Notes: generated by a model from the sequence alone, not told the origin. DNA of 64,000 bases from FEN-987 sp964598845 (GCA_964598845.1 CAZRDM010000005.1:1-64000); one strand, 5' to 3'. Counted from the first letter of the stretch, positions 34,264-44,239 are shown. Numbers and translations: made by a program.

Positions 34264-35208
34264 ATGGGTGCTTTGGCGCGGTACGCCTTCAAGAAGGTCT
34301 TGATCGGCATACCTGTCGTTGTCTTCGTAACTCTCCTCCTTTTTTTGATAATGAAGCAGGTCCCCGGCGATCCAATAAGGATGATTGCCGGTGAAAGAGT
34401 TACCCAAGAGAGGATAGATGAACTCAGAAAAAGTTGGGGTCTAGATCAGCCGGTCTACATTCAGTACTTCTACTGGTTCGCCAAGGTGATGACCGGCGAC
34501 TTTGGCTATTCATACGTGACCCGACAACCAGTCTCCTATCTGGTATGGGCTAGGTTGCCGTACACATTAGAACTGACCTTTCCCGCTCTTGTACTCTCAT
34601 ACGTTTTTGGCGTCCCATTGGGAGTGATAGCAGCCCTAGGAAGAGGGAAGTCTAGAGACTACGTAACCATGGGTATATCGAGCTTCTTCTACTCCATGCC
34701 TACTTATTGGCTCGGGCTTATGCTCATGCTCGTGTTCGGACTCTATCTCAGGTGGTTTCCAATATCGGGCTCAACGTCAGGTTTCGAATCGCTGGTCCTG
34801 CCGATGCTGACGTTTACGTTGCCTTTCATCGCATTCTCTGCTAGGATCGCGAGAACCGAGATGTTAGAGGTCTTAGGCGAGGATTACGTTAGAACTGCGT
34901 GGGCCAAAGGACTCCCATCGACCAGAGTCATATTGAGGCATGCCTTGAGAAACGCCCTGATACCGGTTACAGTGATGTTCTTTCTCGATCTGCCATGGAT
35001 CATCGGTGGAGCAGTGATAGTCGAGACGGTCTTTTCTTGGCCTGGAATGGGGAGCCTCCTCTACAAATCCATACTTCGCCTAGACTATCCAGTTATCCAA
35101 GGCGTAGTTTTCATCATAGCGATTCTCATCGTGATATGCAACATTACGGGGGATATCGTCTCAGCCACTTTGGATCCCAGAATACGCGTAGAACCAGAGA
35201 AAGCATGA
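34264..35208 (+). CDS. dppB: Peptide ABC transporter permease DppB
   Basis: This is a 314-residue permease with six predicted helices. The N-terminal KKVLIGIPVVVFVTLLLFLIM helix and the PGDPIRMIAGE loop are typical of DppB. The EAA coupling motif reads EDYVRTAWAKGLP followed by LRHALRNALIP. It pairs with DppC to form the channel. It lies 15 bases after the binding protein and 12 bases before dppC. It ends in TGA. Confidence 0.93.
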   Translation: MGALARYAFKKVLIGIPVVVFVTLLLFLIMKQVPGDPIRMIAGERVTQERIDELRKSWGLDQPVYIQYFYWFAKVMTGDFGYSYVTRQPVSYLVWARLPYTLELTFPALVLSYVFGVPLGVIAALGRGKSRDYVTMGISSFFYSMPTYWLGLMLMLVFGLYLRWFPISGSTSGFESLVLPMLTFTLPFIAFSARIARTEMLEVLGEDYVRTAWAKGLPSTRVILRHALRNALIPVTVMFFLDLPWIIGGAVIVETVFSWPGMGSLLYKSILRLDYPVIQGVVFIIAILIVICNITGDIVSATLDPRIRVEPEKA

Positions 35209-35220
35209 GTCGGGCGAGCA

Positions 35221-36069
35221 ATGCTTGCTCTAAAGTCATTCAAGGAAACTCTGCTGCGGCTCTTGCAGCATAGAACCTCGTTCGCGGGTTTGCTGATAGT
35301 TCTTACCATAGTTGTGCTCGCCATCGGAGCCTCTGTAATTGCACCTAGGGGCTACGCGGAAACAGACCCGGTTAACAGGCTACTGCCGCCTTCCGGTCAA
35401 TATTTCTTCGGCACCGATGTGCTCGGAAGGGATCTCTTCAGTCGAATTGTTTACGGCGCTCGAATTGCGCTCTGGGTAGGATTGTTAGTAACCTTCATTG
35501 AAGCATTAATGGGTGTAACACTCGGGATCGCGGCTGGCTACTACAGCGGCATCGTGGATAAGGCGATCTCGGCCGTCACGGACATGGTATGGGCCTTTCC
35601 ACCTGTCGTGTTGGCTCTCGGCGTTGTGACAGTGATTGGACCTGGGCTGACTCAAGTTGTTGTGGCAATTGCAGCTACAAGTTGGCCTGCATTCACGAGG
35701 ATATGCAGAGCCAAGGTGCAGTCTCTAGTTAACAGAGAATTCGTTCTAGCCGCCCGAGCGATCGGAGAGACCGATTCAAGCATAATGGCCAGATATCTGC
35801 TACCGAACCTTATGCCCTCGATCCTTGTCGTCTCAACGCTGGTTCTACCTTCCGCAATCCTGTATACAACTGCACTAAGCTTCCTCGGTTTCGGGGCCCA
35901 ACCACCAACCCCCGATTGGGGTGCTATTCTCGCTGACGGAGCAGCCCAGCTGAGAATAGCGCCTTGGATCGCCACTTTCCCAGGGGTATTCATAGTCATC
36001 ACTGCGCTCGGGTTCAATCTACTAGGGGACGGCCTCAGAGATATCTTGGACCCGAAGCTTAGGATCTAG
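35221..36069 (+). CDS. dppC: Peptide ABC transporter permease DppC
   Basis: This is a 282-residue permease, six helices, with the DppC landmarks FFGTDVLGRDLFSRIVYGARI after the first helix and the EAA loop REFVLAARAIGETDSSIMARYLLPN. The C-terminus FLGFGAQPPTPDWGAILADG followed by NLLGDGLRDILDPKL is diagnostic. It forms the heterodimeric pore with DppB. The next gene follows after 14 bases. It ends in TAG. Confidence 0.93.
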   Translation: MLALKSFKETLLRLLQHRTSFAGLLIVLTIVVLAIGASVIAPRGYAETDPVNRLLPPSGQYFFGTDVLGRDLFSRIVYGARIALWVGLLVTFIEALMGVTLGIAAGYYSGIVDKAISAVTDMVWAFPPVVLALGVVTVIGPGLTQVVVAIAATSWPAFTRICRAKVQSLVNREFVLAARAIGETDSSIMARYLLPNLMPSILVVSTLVLPSAILYTTALSFLGFGAQPPTPDWGAILADGAAQLRIAPWIATFPGVFIVITALGFNLLGDGLRDILDPKLRI

Positions 36070-36083
36070 AAGCATGTGATCTC

Positions 36084-37052
36084 ATGGCTACGCCCATACT
36101 GTCGGTAGAAGGGTTGAGAACATACTTCTACCTGAGCGGCGGCGTCGTAAAAGCGGTAGACGGAGTAAGCTTCACCGTAAACGAGGACGAAGTCTTCTGC
36201 CTCGTCGGCGAGACAGGGTGCGGAAAAAGCGTCACCTCACTCTCTATAATGAGATTGATTGACCATCCGGGCATAATCGAAGAAGGAAGAGTCCTGTACA
36301 AGGGAAAAGACCTGCTCAAACTACCTGAAAGTGAGATGCGAAAAATCCGCGGAAGAGAAATCGCTATGGTATTTCAGAACCCCATGAGATCGCTGAACCC
36401 GGTCTTTACCATAGGCGATCAAATCGCCGAGGCTCCAATGACCCACTTCGATGTTCCAAGCCGCGACGCCTGGAAAACAGCAATCGAGTTCATTGCAAAA
36501 GTTAAGATGCCTGATCCTGAAGTGCGGGCAAAATCCTATCCTCACGTACTTAGTGGGGGGATGAGACAGAGATCAATGATTGCCATGATGATCTCCTGTG
36601 AACCGTCTCTCCTGATAGCGGATGAACCCACAACCGCCGTTGACGTTACCATTCAAGCTCAACTCATGGATCTGCTGTTGGAGATCAAGAAAAGACGCAA
36701 GATGTCTATGATGCTCATAACTCACAACTTCGGCTTAGTGGCTGAAACAGGTGACAGAGCGGCAGTAATGTATTGCGGAAAAGTTGTCGAAATCGGATCG
36801 GTTGCGGACATCTTCCGCGAACCTCTGCACCCGTACACTCAAGGATTGATGAACTGCCTTCCGATAGGGACTCAACGCAAGAAGGAGCTGGAGGTCATTC
36901 CGGGGACTCTTGCAAGTCCTGTCAATCCTCCTGAAGGCTGTAGGTTTGCTCCACGATGCGGATTCGCGATGGGCGAGTGCAAGCTCCATGAACCGCCTCT
37001 TACTGCCGGTGGAAAGGACCGCTTTGTGGCATGTCATCTTTACAGGAGCTAG
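36084..37052 (+). CDS. dppD: Peptide ABC transporter ATPase DppD
   Basis: This is a 322-residue ATPase with Walker A GETGCGKS, signature LSGGMRQRSMIAMM, Walker B LLIADEPTTAVDVT and H-loop LITHNF. The C-terminal oligopeptide-transporter extension with cysteines (CRFAPRCGFAMGEC) is present; in some relatives this region binds an FeS cluster. It is followed by dppF after 3 bases, so translation is likely coupled. It ends in TAG. Confidence 0.93.
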   Translation: MATPILSVEGLRTYFYLSGGVVKAVDGVSFTVNEDEVFCLVGETGCGKSVTSLSIMRLIDHPGIIEEGRVLYKGKDLLKLPESEMRKIRGREIAMVFQNPMRSLNPVFTIGDQIAEAPMTHFDVPSRDAWKTAIEFIAKVKMPDPEVRAKSYPHVLSGGMRQRSMIAMMISCEPSLLIADEPTTAVDVTIQAQLMDLLLEIKKRRKMSMMLITHNFGLVAETGDRAAVMYCGKVVEIGSVADIFREPLHPYTQGLMNCLPIGTQRKKELEVIPGTLASPVNPPEGCRFAPRCGFAMGECKLHEPPLTAGGKDRFVACHLYRS

Positions 37053-37055
37053 ACC

Positions 37056-38129
37056 TTGGAAGAAGCTCTACTGAGGGTTGAAGAACTCACAAAGTACTTC
37101 CCTGTCAAGAGGGGATTTCTCGGGGAAATCGCCCACGTGCACGCAGTAGATGGTGTAAGCCTTCACGTAACCAAGGGGGAAACATTAGCTGTTGTTGGTG
37201 AATCGGGATCTGGGAAGACCACTCTCGGATTGATGGTCCTGAGACTTGTCAAGCCTACTTCAGGTAAGATATACTTCAACGGTACCGAAACTGCAGGAAT
37301 GAGTGAGCGGCATTTCAAGAAGCTTAGGAGACGGATGGGAATAGTCTTTCAGGATCCATCCGCATCACTGAATCCACGAATGACCATCAAACAAACATTG
37401 ACGAGGCCGCTCGTTCTTCATGGCATCAAGAATGAGAGCGAGATCGACACCAGAATCACAGATATTTTAGAAAAGGTTGGGCTTGGAAAGGAACACTCTG
37501 ATAGGTATCCTCACGAGATCAGCGGCGGACAGCAACAGAGAGTAGCCGCCGCTCGAGCCATAATTCTTAATCCAGAGTTAGTTATCCTAGATGAACCAAC
37601 TTCTTCGTTGGATGTTTCTGTTCAAGCCCAAATACTGAACCTGTTGTTTAGACTTCAAAGTGAATTCAACCTGACCTACCTACTTATCTCACATGACATT
37701 GTGATGGTCAGGCACGTAAGCGATAGGATCGCGGTAATGTACTTGGGCAAGGTCGTTGAAGTCGCAGATACGGACGAATTGTTCAGCAACACTGTTCATC
37801 CATACACAGCCGCACTACTGTCGGCTGTCCCGATACCTCGACCAAAAAGTGAGGGCGCCAAGCGCGTTATCGTAGGCGGTGAGCCTCCAAGTCCGATCAA
37901 CCCTCCAAAGGGATGCAGATTTCACCCCAGGTGCACCTACGCTGTCGAGAAGTGTCGGATCGAAGAGCCGAGACTTTCGCTAATGGGGAATGGTCATCTT
38001 GCAGCTTGCCATCGAGCTGAAGAGATTGACGTTTCAAGTTACGCGAAGGAACTCTGGAGAATCATTGAGGAGAAAGGCTCCCATGAGTCACGAAGAGAGC
38101 TTATCGAACGGGCTGAAGGCAAAGTATAA
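37056..38129 (+). CDS. dppF: Peptide ABC transporter ATPase DppF
   Basis: This is a 357-residue ATPase with Walker A GESGSGKTT, signature ISGGQQQRVAAARA, Walker B LVILDEPTSSLDVS and H-loop LISHDI. The C-terminal cysteine-rich segment (CRFHPRCTYAVEKC) mirrors that of DppD. The start is TTG at 37056, three bases after the dppD stop. Its last 47 bases overlap the CocE-type hydrolase gene that completes the operon. It ends in TAA. Confidence 0.93.
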   Translation: MEEALLRVEELTKYFPVKRGFLGEIAHVHAVDGVSLHVTKGETLAVVGESGSGKTTLGLMVLRLVKPTSGKIYFNGTETAGMSERHFKKLRRRMGIVFQDPSASLNPRMTIKQTLTRPLVLHGIKNESEIDTRITDILEKVGLGKEHSDRYPHEISGGQQQRVAAARAIILNPELVILDEPTSSLDVSVQAQILNLLFRLQSEFNLTYLLISHDIVMVRHVSDRIAVMYLGKVVEVADTDELFSNTVHPYTAALLSAVPIPRPKSEGAKRVIVGGEPPSPINPPKGCRFHPRCTYAVEKCRIEEPRLSLMGNGHLAACHRAEEIDVSSYAKELWRIIEEKGSHESRRELIERAEGKV

Positions 38130-39768
38130 CGTAGCAATTCCGATGAGGGATGGCGTGCGTCTTTCTGCTGACGTTTATCTACCCGATAAGGACGGAAGAT
38201 ATCCAGTTGTCCTAACGAGAACATACTACGGCAAGTGCAACAGGGATCTGACCGAGAAAGAGATGGGGGAATTCGTTCGCTATTTTGTCGAACGGGGATA
38301 CGTCGTAGTAATCCAGGACTGTCGGGGCAGATACGACTCAGAGGGGCAATTCTACATTGAGCTTTACGACTTCGACGATGGATACGATACTGTCGAGTGG
38401 TGTGCAACACAGGAATGGTCAAACGGAAAAGTCGGCATGTTCGGTTGCTCCTATCCGGGTTGCGTCCAGCTGTCAGCCGCGATCTCGGGAAACGATCACC
38501 TGAAGTGCATTGTCCCTAGGGATGCAACATCAGATGACTACTTCAACGGAGGTTTCATGCACGGAGGCGTGATGCAAGGATGGCTAGGATGGTGTGTTCA
38601 CACCGCCGGACGCGCATCGAGGGAGGGAATCAGAAAGAATACGAGATGGGACAAAGTCTACAGAGAACTTCCCTTGATTGACCTCGACGAACGCTTAGGA
38701 TTCAATTTCCCTTGGTGGAAAGACTACCTTAAGCATCCATGTTACGATGAATACTGGGAGCGATTCAGCTACGAGAAGAAACATGACCAAATATCCACGG
38801 CATCATTGAACATAGGCGGTTGGTACTCGGTTTCTGATATTGATGGCACGATCAGAAACTTCCTAGGGCTCACTCAGAATGGCAAGAAACTGCCCTTGGG
38901 AACTCACCACAAGCTAGTGATCGGCCCATGGCCCCACTGTGAGACTGCGCGGTCCTGCGGTGAGCTTGACTTCGGAGAGCAAGCTCAGCTCGATTTGAAA
39001 GAGATTCACCTTCGATGGTACGAGTACTGGCTGAAGGGAAGTGACACCGACTTCATGAGGGAACCACCTGTCAAGTACTTTTTGATGGGTGCCAACCGAT
39101 GGTGCGCAGCGGGGTCTTGGCCTCCAGAGGCCGTCTCATACGTGCGCTATTACTTGCACAGCAATGGGAGGGCAAACAGTCTGCTAGGGGATGGCTTGTT
39201 GAATACTTCCCGTCCTGATGAGGAGAAATATGACCAGTTCACTTATGACCCTGAAAATCCTGTTCCGTTCGCAATTCAAGAGCATGAGCAGCTAATCCTC
39301 GATCAAAGGGTTGTGGAGCGTAGGGACGATGTCTTGGTTTACACCACGCCTCCAGTCAATGATGATGTAGCCGTTGTGGGCCCGATCCGTGCCAAAATAT
39401 TTGCTTCATCATCAGCAGTGGACACAGATTTCGTCGCCAAACTCATCGACGTCAATCCCAACGATATGGCGATATTCCTCACGATAGGCATCGTCAGAGC
39501 TCGATATCGAAACTCCTTTGAGAAACCTACTCTTATGGAGCCTGGAGCAGTTTACGAGTTCAATGTTGACATGTCCAACACGGCAAACCAGTTCAAGAAG
39601 GCGCATCGAATACGACTCGAAGTCTCAAGCAGCGCCTTCCCATATTTCCTCAAAAACCAGAATACAGGAAAGGACATTGGAACTGATACCGGAAGCATAG
39701 TGGCGCGGCAGACCGTCTACCACAACCAGAGCTTCCAATCCTACCTAGAACTTCCAATCCTGAAATAA
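38083..39768 (+). CDS. CocE/NonD-family serine hydrolase (X-Pro dipeptidyl-peptidase-like)
   Basis: This is a 561-residue alpha/beta hydrolase. The nucleophile elbow is GCSYPG (Ser123), after the conserved QDCRGRYDSEG oxyanion block. The Asp and His of the triad are likely in VRYY.. upstream strands and GPWPHCE. The C-terminal jelly-roll domain (from about residue 330) is typical of CocE and PepX. Substrates in the family are prolyl dipeptides, acyl esters or beta-lactam amides. As the last gene of a peptide import operon, it probably cleaves imported peptides. It has no signal peptide, so it is cytoplasmic. ATG 38083 has AGGAG about ten bases upstream and lies within dppF. It ends in TAA. 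Confidence 0.88.
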   Translation: MSHEESLSNGLKAKYNVAIPMRDGVRLSADVYLPDKDGRYPVVLTRTYYGKCNRDLTEKEMGEFVRYFVERGYVVVIQDCRGRYDSEGQFYIELYDFDDGYDTVEWCATQEWSNGKVGMFGCSYPGCVQLSAAISGNDHLKCIVPRDATSDDYFNGGFMHGGVMQGWLGWCVHTAGRASREGIRKNTRWDKVYRELPLIDLDERLGFNFPWWKDYLKHPCYDEYWERFSYEKKHDQISTASLNIGGWYSVSDIDGTIRNFLGLTQNGKKLPLGTHHKLVIGPWPHCETARSCGELDFGEQAQLDLKEIHLRWYEYWLKGSDTDFMREPPVKYFLMGANRWCAAGSWPPEAVSYVRYYLHSNGRANSLLGDGLLNTSRPDEEKYDQFTYDPENPVPFAIQEHEQLILDQRVVERRDDVLVYTTPPVNDDVAVVGPIRAKIFASSSAVDTDFVAKLIDVNPNDMAIFLTIGIVRARYRNSFEKPTLMEPGAVYEFNVDMSNTANQFKKAHRIRLEVSSSAFPYFLKNQNTGKDIGTDTGSIVARQTVYHNQSFQSYLELPILK

Positions 39769-39827
39769 ACAGTGGCCAGGACGTGAGAATGAAGTCGTTC
39801 TTGCGCTTTCTCCACCAATACGGCCGG

Positions 39828-40574
39828 CTAGAACATCGCTTCCCCGCCGTTGACGTGAATCGTCTGTCCGGTGATGAAGCTGGCTAGGTCTGAAGCAAGG
39901 AAGACGGTTGTATAGGCAATATCCTCAGGCCGGCCGATCCTTCGAAGGGGAATCAATTCGAGGCCTTTCTTCCTGTCCTCTGCCGTCATACCTGATGTCA
40001 TGTCAGTCTCGATCCAGCCTGGCGCGATCGCATTCACAGTAACACCGTACTGCGCCAGCTCCAACGCGAGTGATTTCGTTAACCCGATCAATGCGGCTTT
40101 GGAGGCCGCGTAGTGTGCTTCATGGTCGGTTCCGGTGAAGCCTACGATCGAGGAGATGTTGATGATGCGGCCCCACTTCTTCGCCCTCATTTCAGGGTTG
40201 AACGCCTTTGTGCACAGGAAGACTCCGTCAAGGTTCACGCTCAGCACGCGTTTCCATTCGCCCAGATCCATCTCCCACGACTTGAGGTGGTGATGCGTCC
40301 CGGCGTTATTGACCAGTATGTCAACACCAGCAAACTTTTCCAAGGTGAGCTTCCGCATTCTCTCAACTTCGCTTGGACTGGAGACATCAGCCTTGACGAC
40401 CAGTGCTTCCCTGCCATACTGTGAAATGCCGCGAGCAACCTCGTTGGCTTTCTCCTCTGAGTGAAGATAATTGACGACGACATTCGCACCTTCCTGTGCC
40501 ATCCCAAGGGCAATTGCTCTTCCGATTCCTCTTGAGGCTCCTGTGACAAGTGCGACTTTCTTCGTGAGCAACAT
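39828..40574 (-). CDS. Short-chain dehydrogenase/reductase (FabG-like)
   Basis: This is a 248-residue classical SDR. It has the cofactor motif TGASRGIG near residue 11, NNAG, the catalytic Ser strand NISSIVGF and YAASK, and the C-terminal FITGQTIHVNGG. It resembles 3-oxoacyl reductases and many sugar or alcohol dehydrogenases; the substrate cannot be assigned. It stands alone, convergent with the peptide operon and divergent from alaX (about 140 bases). It ends in TAG. Confidence 0.88.
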   Translation of the reverse strand: MLLTKKVALVTGASRGIGRAIALGMAQEGANVVVNYLHSEEKANEVARGISQYGREALVVKADVSSPSEVERMRKLTLEKFAGVDILVNNAGTHHHLKSWEMDLGEWKRVLSVNLDGVFLCTKAFNPEMRAKKWGRIINISSIVGFTGTDHEAHYAASKAALIGLTKSLALELAQYGVTVNAIAPGWIETDMTSGMTAEDRKKGLELIPLRRIGRPEDIAYTTVFLASDLASFITGQTIHVNGGEAMF

Positions 40575-40715
40575 CCCACGTCGCCAGCCTCAAGGGGCTG
40601 ATCGACTTGGTTATATCCTTTCGAGAAGGGCTCCGTGATTACCATTGAGGGCTTTTGTTCGTTGGCGACAAATCTTTTTCTAGCGACGAGACTCCATTAA
40701 TCTAGGTTTCTTAGT

Positions 40716-41414
40716 ATGACGAGGAAGCTCTTCTGGGAAGATGCGTACATCAAGGAGTTTGATGCGACGGTCGCTTCCGTTGGTGGCAACCAAATCATCC
40801 TCGACCAGACTGCATTTCACCCTCGCGGGGGAGGCTTAGTGGGGGATACGGGCTCGCTGGGTGCGGTGAAGGTTCTCGACACCATCAAGGGAGAGGGTGA
40901 TTCCATTGTGCACTTTCTGGAAACGCCTATCACTTGGAGCGTTGGGAGCCCGGTTCATGGAGTCCTCGATTGGGACAGAAGGCATAGGATAATGAGAATG
41001 CATACGGCGGCACACCTCCTCAGCGCCATCTTTCACGGGGAGACGGGCGCGCTCATCACAGGAAACCAGATAGAACCTGACAAGTCGAGAATAGACTTCA
41101 GCCTGGAGGATTTCGATAGAGAAAGGATGCTGACCTACTGCAGCCAGGCGAATGAGGCGATCGCCAAGAATCCCCCTGTGAAGACGTATTTCATGAAAAG
41201 AGAGGAAGCGCTCCAGATCCCTGGTATTACGAAACTTGCTGCGGCAACGCCACCCGACGTGAAAGACCTACGCATAGTGGAGATCGAGGGACTGGATATG
41301 CAGGCCGACGGGGGTGTACATGTCAAGAATCTCGGTGAGATACAGAAGATAGAGCCACTGAAGTTCGAAAATAAGGGCAAGATCAACAGAAGACTGTACT
41401 TCACGATTCGCTGA
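40716..41414 (+). CDS. alaX: Alanyl-tRNA editing protein AlaX
   Basis: This is a 232-residue stand-alone editing domain that hydrolyses Ser- or Gly-mischarged tRNA-Ala. An N-terminal beta-barrel (DQTAFHPRGGGLVGDTG) precedes the zinc motif HTAAH (His96, His100). The second zinc motif is QADGGVHV, where the usual cysteine of CxxxH is Gln/Ala. This variant is also seen in archaeal AlaX-M proteins, so it is not necessarily a defect. The length fits AlaX-M. The 3' end overlaps the convergent MFS gene by 14 bases. It ends in TGA. Confidence 0.9.
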   Translation: MTRKLFWEDAYIKEFDATVASVGGNQIILDQTAFHPRGGGLVGDTGSLGAVKVLDTIKGEGDSIVHFLETPITWSVGSPVHGVLDWDRRHRIMRMHTAAHLLSAIFHGETGALITGNQIEPDKSRIDFSLEDFDRERMLTYCSQANEAIAKNPPVKTYFMKREEALQIPGITKLAAATPPDVKDLRIVEIEGLDMQADGGVHVKNLGEIQKIEPLKFENKGKINRRLYFTIR

Positions 41415-42585
41415 ATTCGGATTCTCGAATGCGAGATTCCGTTGAGTCAGGGGGAGAAAGGGCCGGCCCTAACCCGATGAGCAAGACCATCAACGCTCCA
41501 AATAGGGCTGCAACCCAGAAAGTTAGGATAACATTTGATAATACAGCGATTATTCCCGCTAGGAGAGGTCCAACTGCGAATCCGATACCGAACAAGGTTT
41601 CGTAGGAGCCTACAGCGACGCCTAGTCTTCGGTCGTCGAAGTAACGTGAAATGAGACTTATCGTTACTGGAAAGATGACTCCGAGACCTCCTCCGATTAC
41701 CACCAGCGCCATGAAGAATGTTCCAAAGTTGGGAACCGTCGCTATGGCCAACATCCCGGCAGCTAAAGTGCCTGAGGCAAAGGAGAGTACTTTCTTCTCG
41801 CCAACTCTCACAAATCGTCCAGATGCTGCATAGACAAACACCCTTGATATTCCGAAGGCAGTAAACAGAAGCCCGATCATCTCTGGAACGACACCAACCG
41901 AGTTGGCGTAGCCTGGAAATATTGCCACGACAACGCTGAGTATGATGCCATAGCAGAACGAGATCATGTACCAAGGCAGCAGTATCCGAATCGTTGAAAG
42001 GCTTCCTGAGAAATCCTTCGGCGCCGCTGTTTTCCGCTGGTATCCCGGGACCAACCATAGAAGATCCGGTACAATCGCGAACGCGATAAGCATGGCTGAA
42101 GCGAAGAAGAGCCATACGAAACCAGACCGTTGAACTACGACCCCTCCGATTGAAGGGCCGAGTAGAAAACCGGACGCCCATGCGACGCTATACCACCCCA
42201 TCTCCCTAACGCGCTCGTCTAACGGAGTAAGATCAGCCACCAATATCTCTGAGGAGGGCCAGAAGATGCCATATGCGAATCCTCCCAATAATCGCGAGAG
42301 TATAACATCGCGAACCGAAACTGAGAAAATCAGGGCTAGCGCCGCAAGTATGTTGATCGCTAGCCCTAAAGTGAAGAGCCAAGCACGATTGAATCTATCC
42401 GCCAGATACGCAACGAGCATCGGAGTTATGGCGTAAGCCAAGGCGCCAGCTGTGCCGATGAGACCTAGATCAAGAAATGTGGCACCGAGCGTCTGCGCAA
42501 AGACCGGAATGAAGTATGTGTACATGCCCAAACCAAGCGACGCGATGAACACGGATCCGTACAAGTGTACTCGCTGTTGATTCAA
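41401..42585 (-). CDS. Major facilitator superfamily transporter
   Basis: This is a 394-residue, 12-helix transporter. The A-like loop between helices 2 and 3 is AYLADRFNRAWLF, and the symmetric loop in the second half is ASGRFVRVGEKKV. The GPSIGGVVVQ stretch in helix 5 is reminiscent of motif C of antiporters. The cargo is unknown. The start TTG at 42585 is well supported by AGGAGGT six bases upstream. It ends in TGA. Confidence 0.88.
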   Translation of the reverse strand: MNQQRVHLYGSVFIASLGLGMYTYFIPVFAQTLGATFLDLGLIGTAGALAYAITPMLVAYLADRFNRAWLFTLGLAINILAALALIFSVSVRDVILSRLLGGFAYGIFWPSSEILVADLTPLDERVREMGWYSVAWASGFLLGPSIGGVVVQRSGFVWLFFASAMLIAFAIVPDLLWLVPGYQRKTAAPKDFSGSLSTIRILLPWYMISFCYGIILSVVVAIFPGYANSVGVVPEMIGLLFTAFGISRVFVYAASGRFVRVGEKKVLSFASGTLAAGMLAIATVPNFGTFFMALVVIGGGLGVIFPVTISLISRYFDDRRLGVAVGSYETLFGIGFAVGPLLAGIIAVLSNVILTFWVAALFGALMVLLIGLGPALSPPDSTESRIRESEFSES

Positions 42586-42799
42586 TGATTGACCTCCTGG
42601 GATCTCATAGAGTCATTGCGACTTTCACCGGGTGAAAGAGGACGCGTTGCCGGCTCATGTCGCATAGTCATGCCTTGTGAGGACACCAGTATCAGACTAT
42701 GAAGTTTATGCGCGATTTGAAGATCGGCGCAGACTGAGTTCTCTGGATGAACAAAAACCAGAATAGGACCATCGAGACCGTTTTCCCAGGGACGTTTCC

Positions 42800-43924
42800 T
42801 TGCAAGCCAAGTCCATTGGTTTCTGTGGATGCTTTCTCTTTGGAGATCATGCATTAGATGGAGCTGCAGATTTCTGTCGGGAAATCGGAGTGGAAGAGAG
42901 AAATGCTGTTCTGATCAACGATGTGAACACTTGGAAGATCGCGGGCGAGAGGCTTTCGAAGTCCCTGATGGAATCAGGATTTGAACGGGTTGAGACGACT
43001 ATCGTGGAGAAAGGGGCTGTGAGGTCGGAGGTTGATAAAGCGCGCGAAAAGCTCCGAACACTGAAGCCCTGTATTGTATTTGGCGTTGGTGGAGGAGTCA
43101 ATATGGACATCTCGAAGGCTTCGGGCTTTCTGGAGAATGTAAATTGGATTACTGTTCCGACGATCTTTTCGACGGATGCGATGACCGGCATCAATGCGAC
43201 ATTCAGGGAGGAGGAGAGAGGCGTTGACGGGAAAGCCCATGAGGCCGACTACGATTTGACTGTTGGTCCCCCCTTGGCTTGCATAGTAGACACAGATATC
43301 ATAAGAGAAGCGCCATGGAGATTCCAGGCAGCCGGATTTGCCGACTACATTGCTAAGGTCTGCGCTGTAGAAGACTGGAATTATGCCTATTCACATGGGA
43401 AGGAACGCATTCACAGCGAGTATGCGCTCATGCTTGCAAGAGCTCAAGCAGAGTACCTCATCAAGAATGCCTCGCGAATAAGGAGAAAGGAAGAGCCGGC
43501 TTTCAACGCATTTCTGTTAGCCATGATGAACGACGGCTTTCTCACCCAGATGGCGGGAAGTTCAAGAATCTTGTTCGGAAGCGAACACGCTGTGGCGCAA
43601 GGTTTGATGGAGGAACAAGCTCATGCCAATGTAAGAGGACTGCATGGAGAGCAAGTAGCCGTGGGAACAATCCTGATGGCGTACCTGCAAGGCCAGGATT
43701 GGATGGCGGTAAAGAAGGCTCTGGAGGAGATCGGATCCCCGGTGACAGCAGAACAGATCGGGCTGAACGATGAGGCCGTAAGCAGAGCTCTAATTAGAGC
43801 TAGGACAATAAACGAAGCTTGGTTACGCGAACGCCCAGACATCTATACAATCCTGATGGAAAAGCCTCTTACCGAAGAATTTGCCAAGAAGATCGCGACG
43901 GAAACAGGAGTCACCAAAGCCTAG
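42800..43924 (+). CDS. Glycerol-1-phosphate dehydrogenase-like protein (iron-containing alcohol dehydrogenase superfamily)
   Basis: This is a 374-residue protein with the NAD(P)-binding GVGGGVNMDISKASGF motif and the TIFSTDAMTG loop. Metal ligands can be seen in GFADYIAK (Asp), SEHAVAQ (His) and GLHGEQVA (His). In archaea, G1PDH (EgsA) makes the sn-glycerol-1-phosphate backbone of membrane lipids; AraM is the bacterial relative. The sequence departs somewhat from canonical EgsA (STDAM in place of the ASHDG loop), so a paralogue with another substrate is possible. TTG start at 42800. It ends in TAG. Confidence 0.75.
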   Translation: MQAKSIGFCGCFLFGDHALDGAADFCREIGVEERNAVLINDVNTWKIAGERLSKSLMESGFERVETTIVEKGAVRSEVDKAREKLRTLKPCIVFGVGGGVNMDISKASGFLENVNWITVPTIFSTDAMTGINATFREEERGVDGKAHEADYDLTVGPPLACIVDTDIIREAPWRFQAAGFADYIAKVCAVEDWNYAYSHGKERIHSEYALMLARAQAEYLIKNASRIRRKEEPAFNAFLLAMMNDGFLTQMAGSSRILFGSEHAVAQGLMEEQAHANVRGLHGEQVAVGTILMAYLQGQDWMAVKKALEEIGSPVTAEQIGLNDEAVSRALIRARTINEAWLRERPDIYTILMEKPLTEEFAKKIATETGVTKA

Positions 43925-44239
43925 AGTGATAGCGGTCTACTTTTCCGGCTTCCGTTGCACAAATCTGTGGGTGTGAGGAGCGTGGTTCCAGAGAAAAAAC
44001 TCGGTCTCCTAGTTAACCCCATCATCAGGTTACATCAGGGTTGTAACGGACTATCTATTTCGTGAGGTCAAACTAGGATTTTTCATGCAACAATTCGTGT
44101 GCTGCCAATTTGCTGGCGATTCGCTGACACACCCGCTATCGTCTTGCCGCTAAGATTCACCGCAACTTGACTGTGACGTTCGCTAGGCCAAAAGAAAAAT
44201 GATGACGTCTTATAAGCGCCTATCAGCCTAGTCCGAAGA
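43925..44239. other. Gap of 315 bases with a possible ATP-NAD kinase scrap
   Basis: Near 43984-44020 the plus strand reads VPEKKLGLLVNPI, the usual first strand of archaeal ATP-NAD kinase-like proteins (KLGLIVNPIAGMGG). The match ends at once and no kinase follows. Otherwise I see no gene. AT-rich stretches around 44060-44090 could serve the gcv genes. Confidence 0.25.

Noticed and set aside
41447..42181. 244-codon frame on the minus strand inside the MFS gene
   Set aside because: Shadow frame of the MFS transporter, rich in Arg, Ser and Cys with no recognisable domain.
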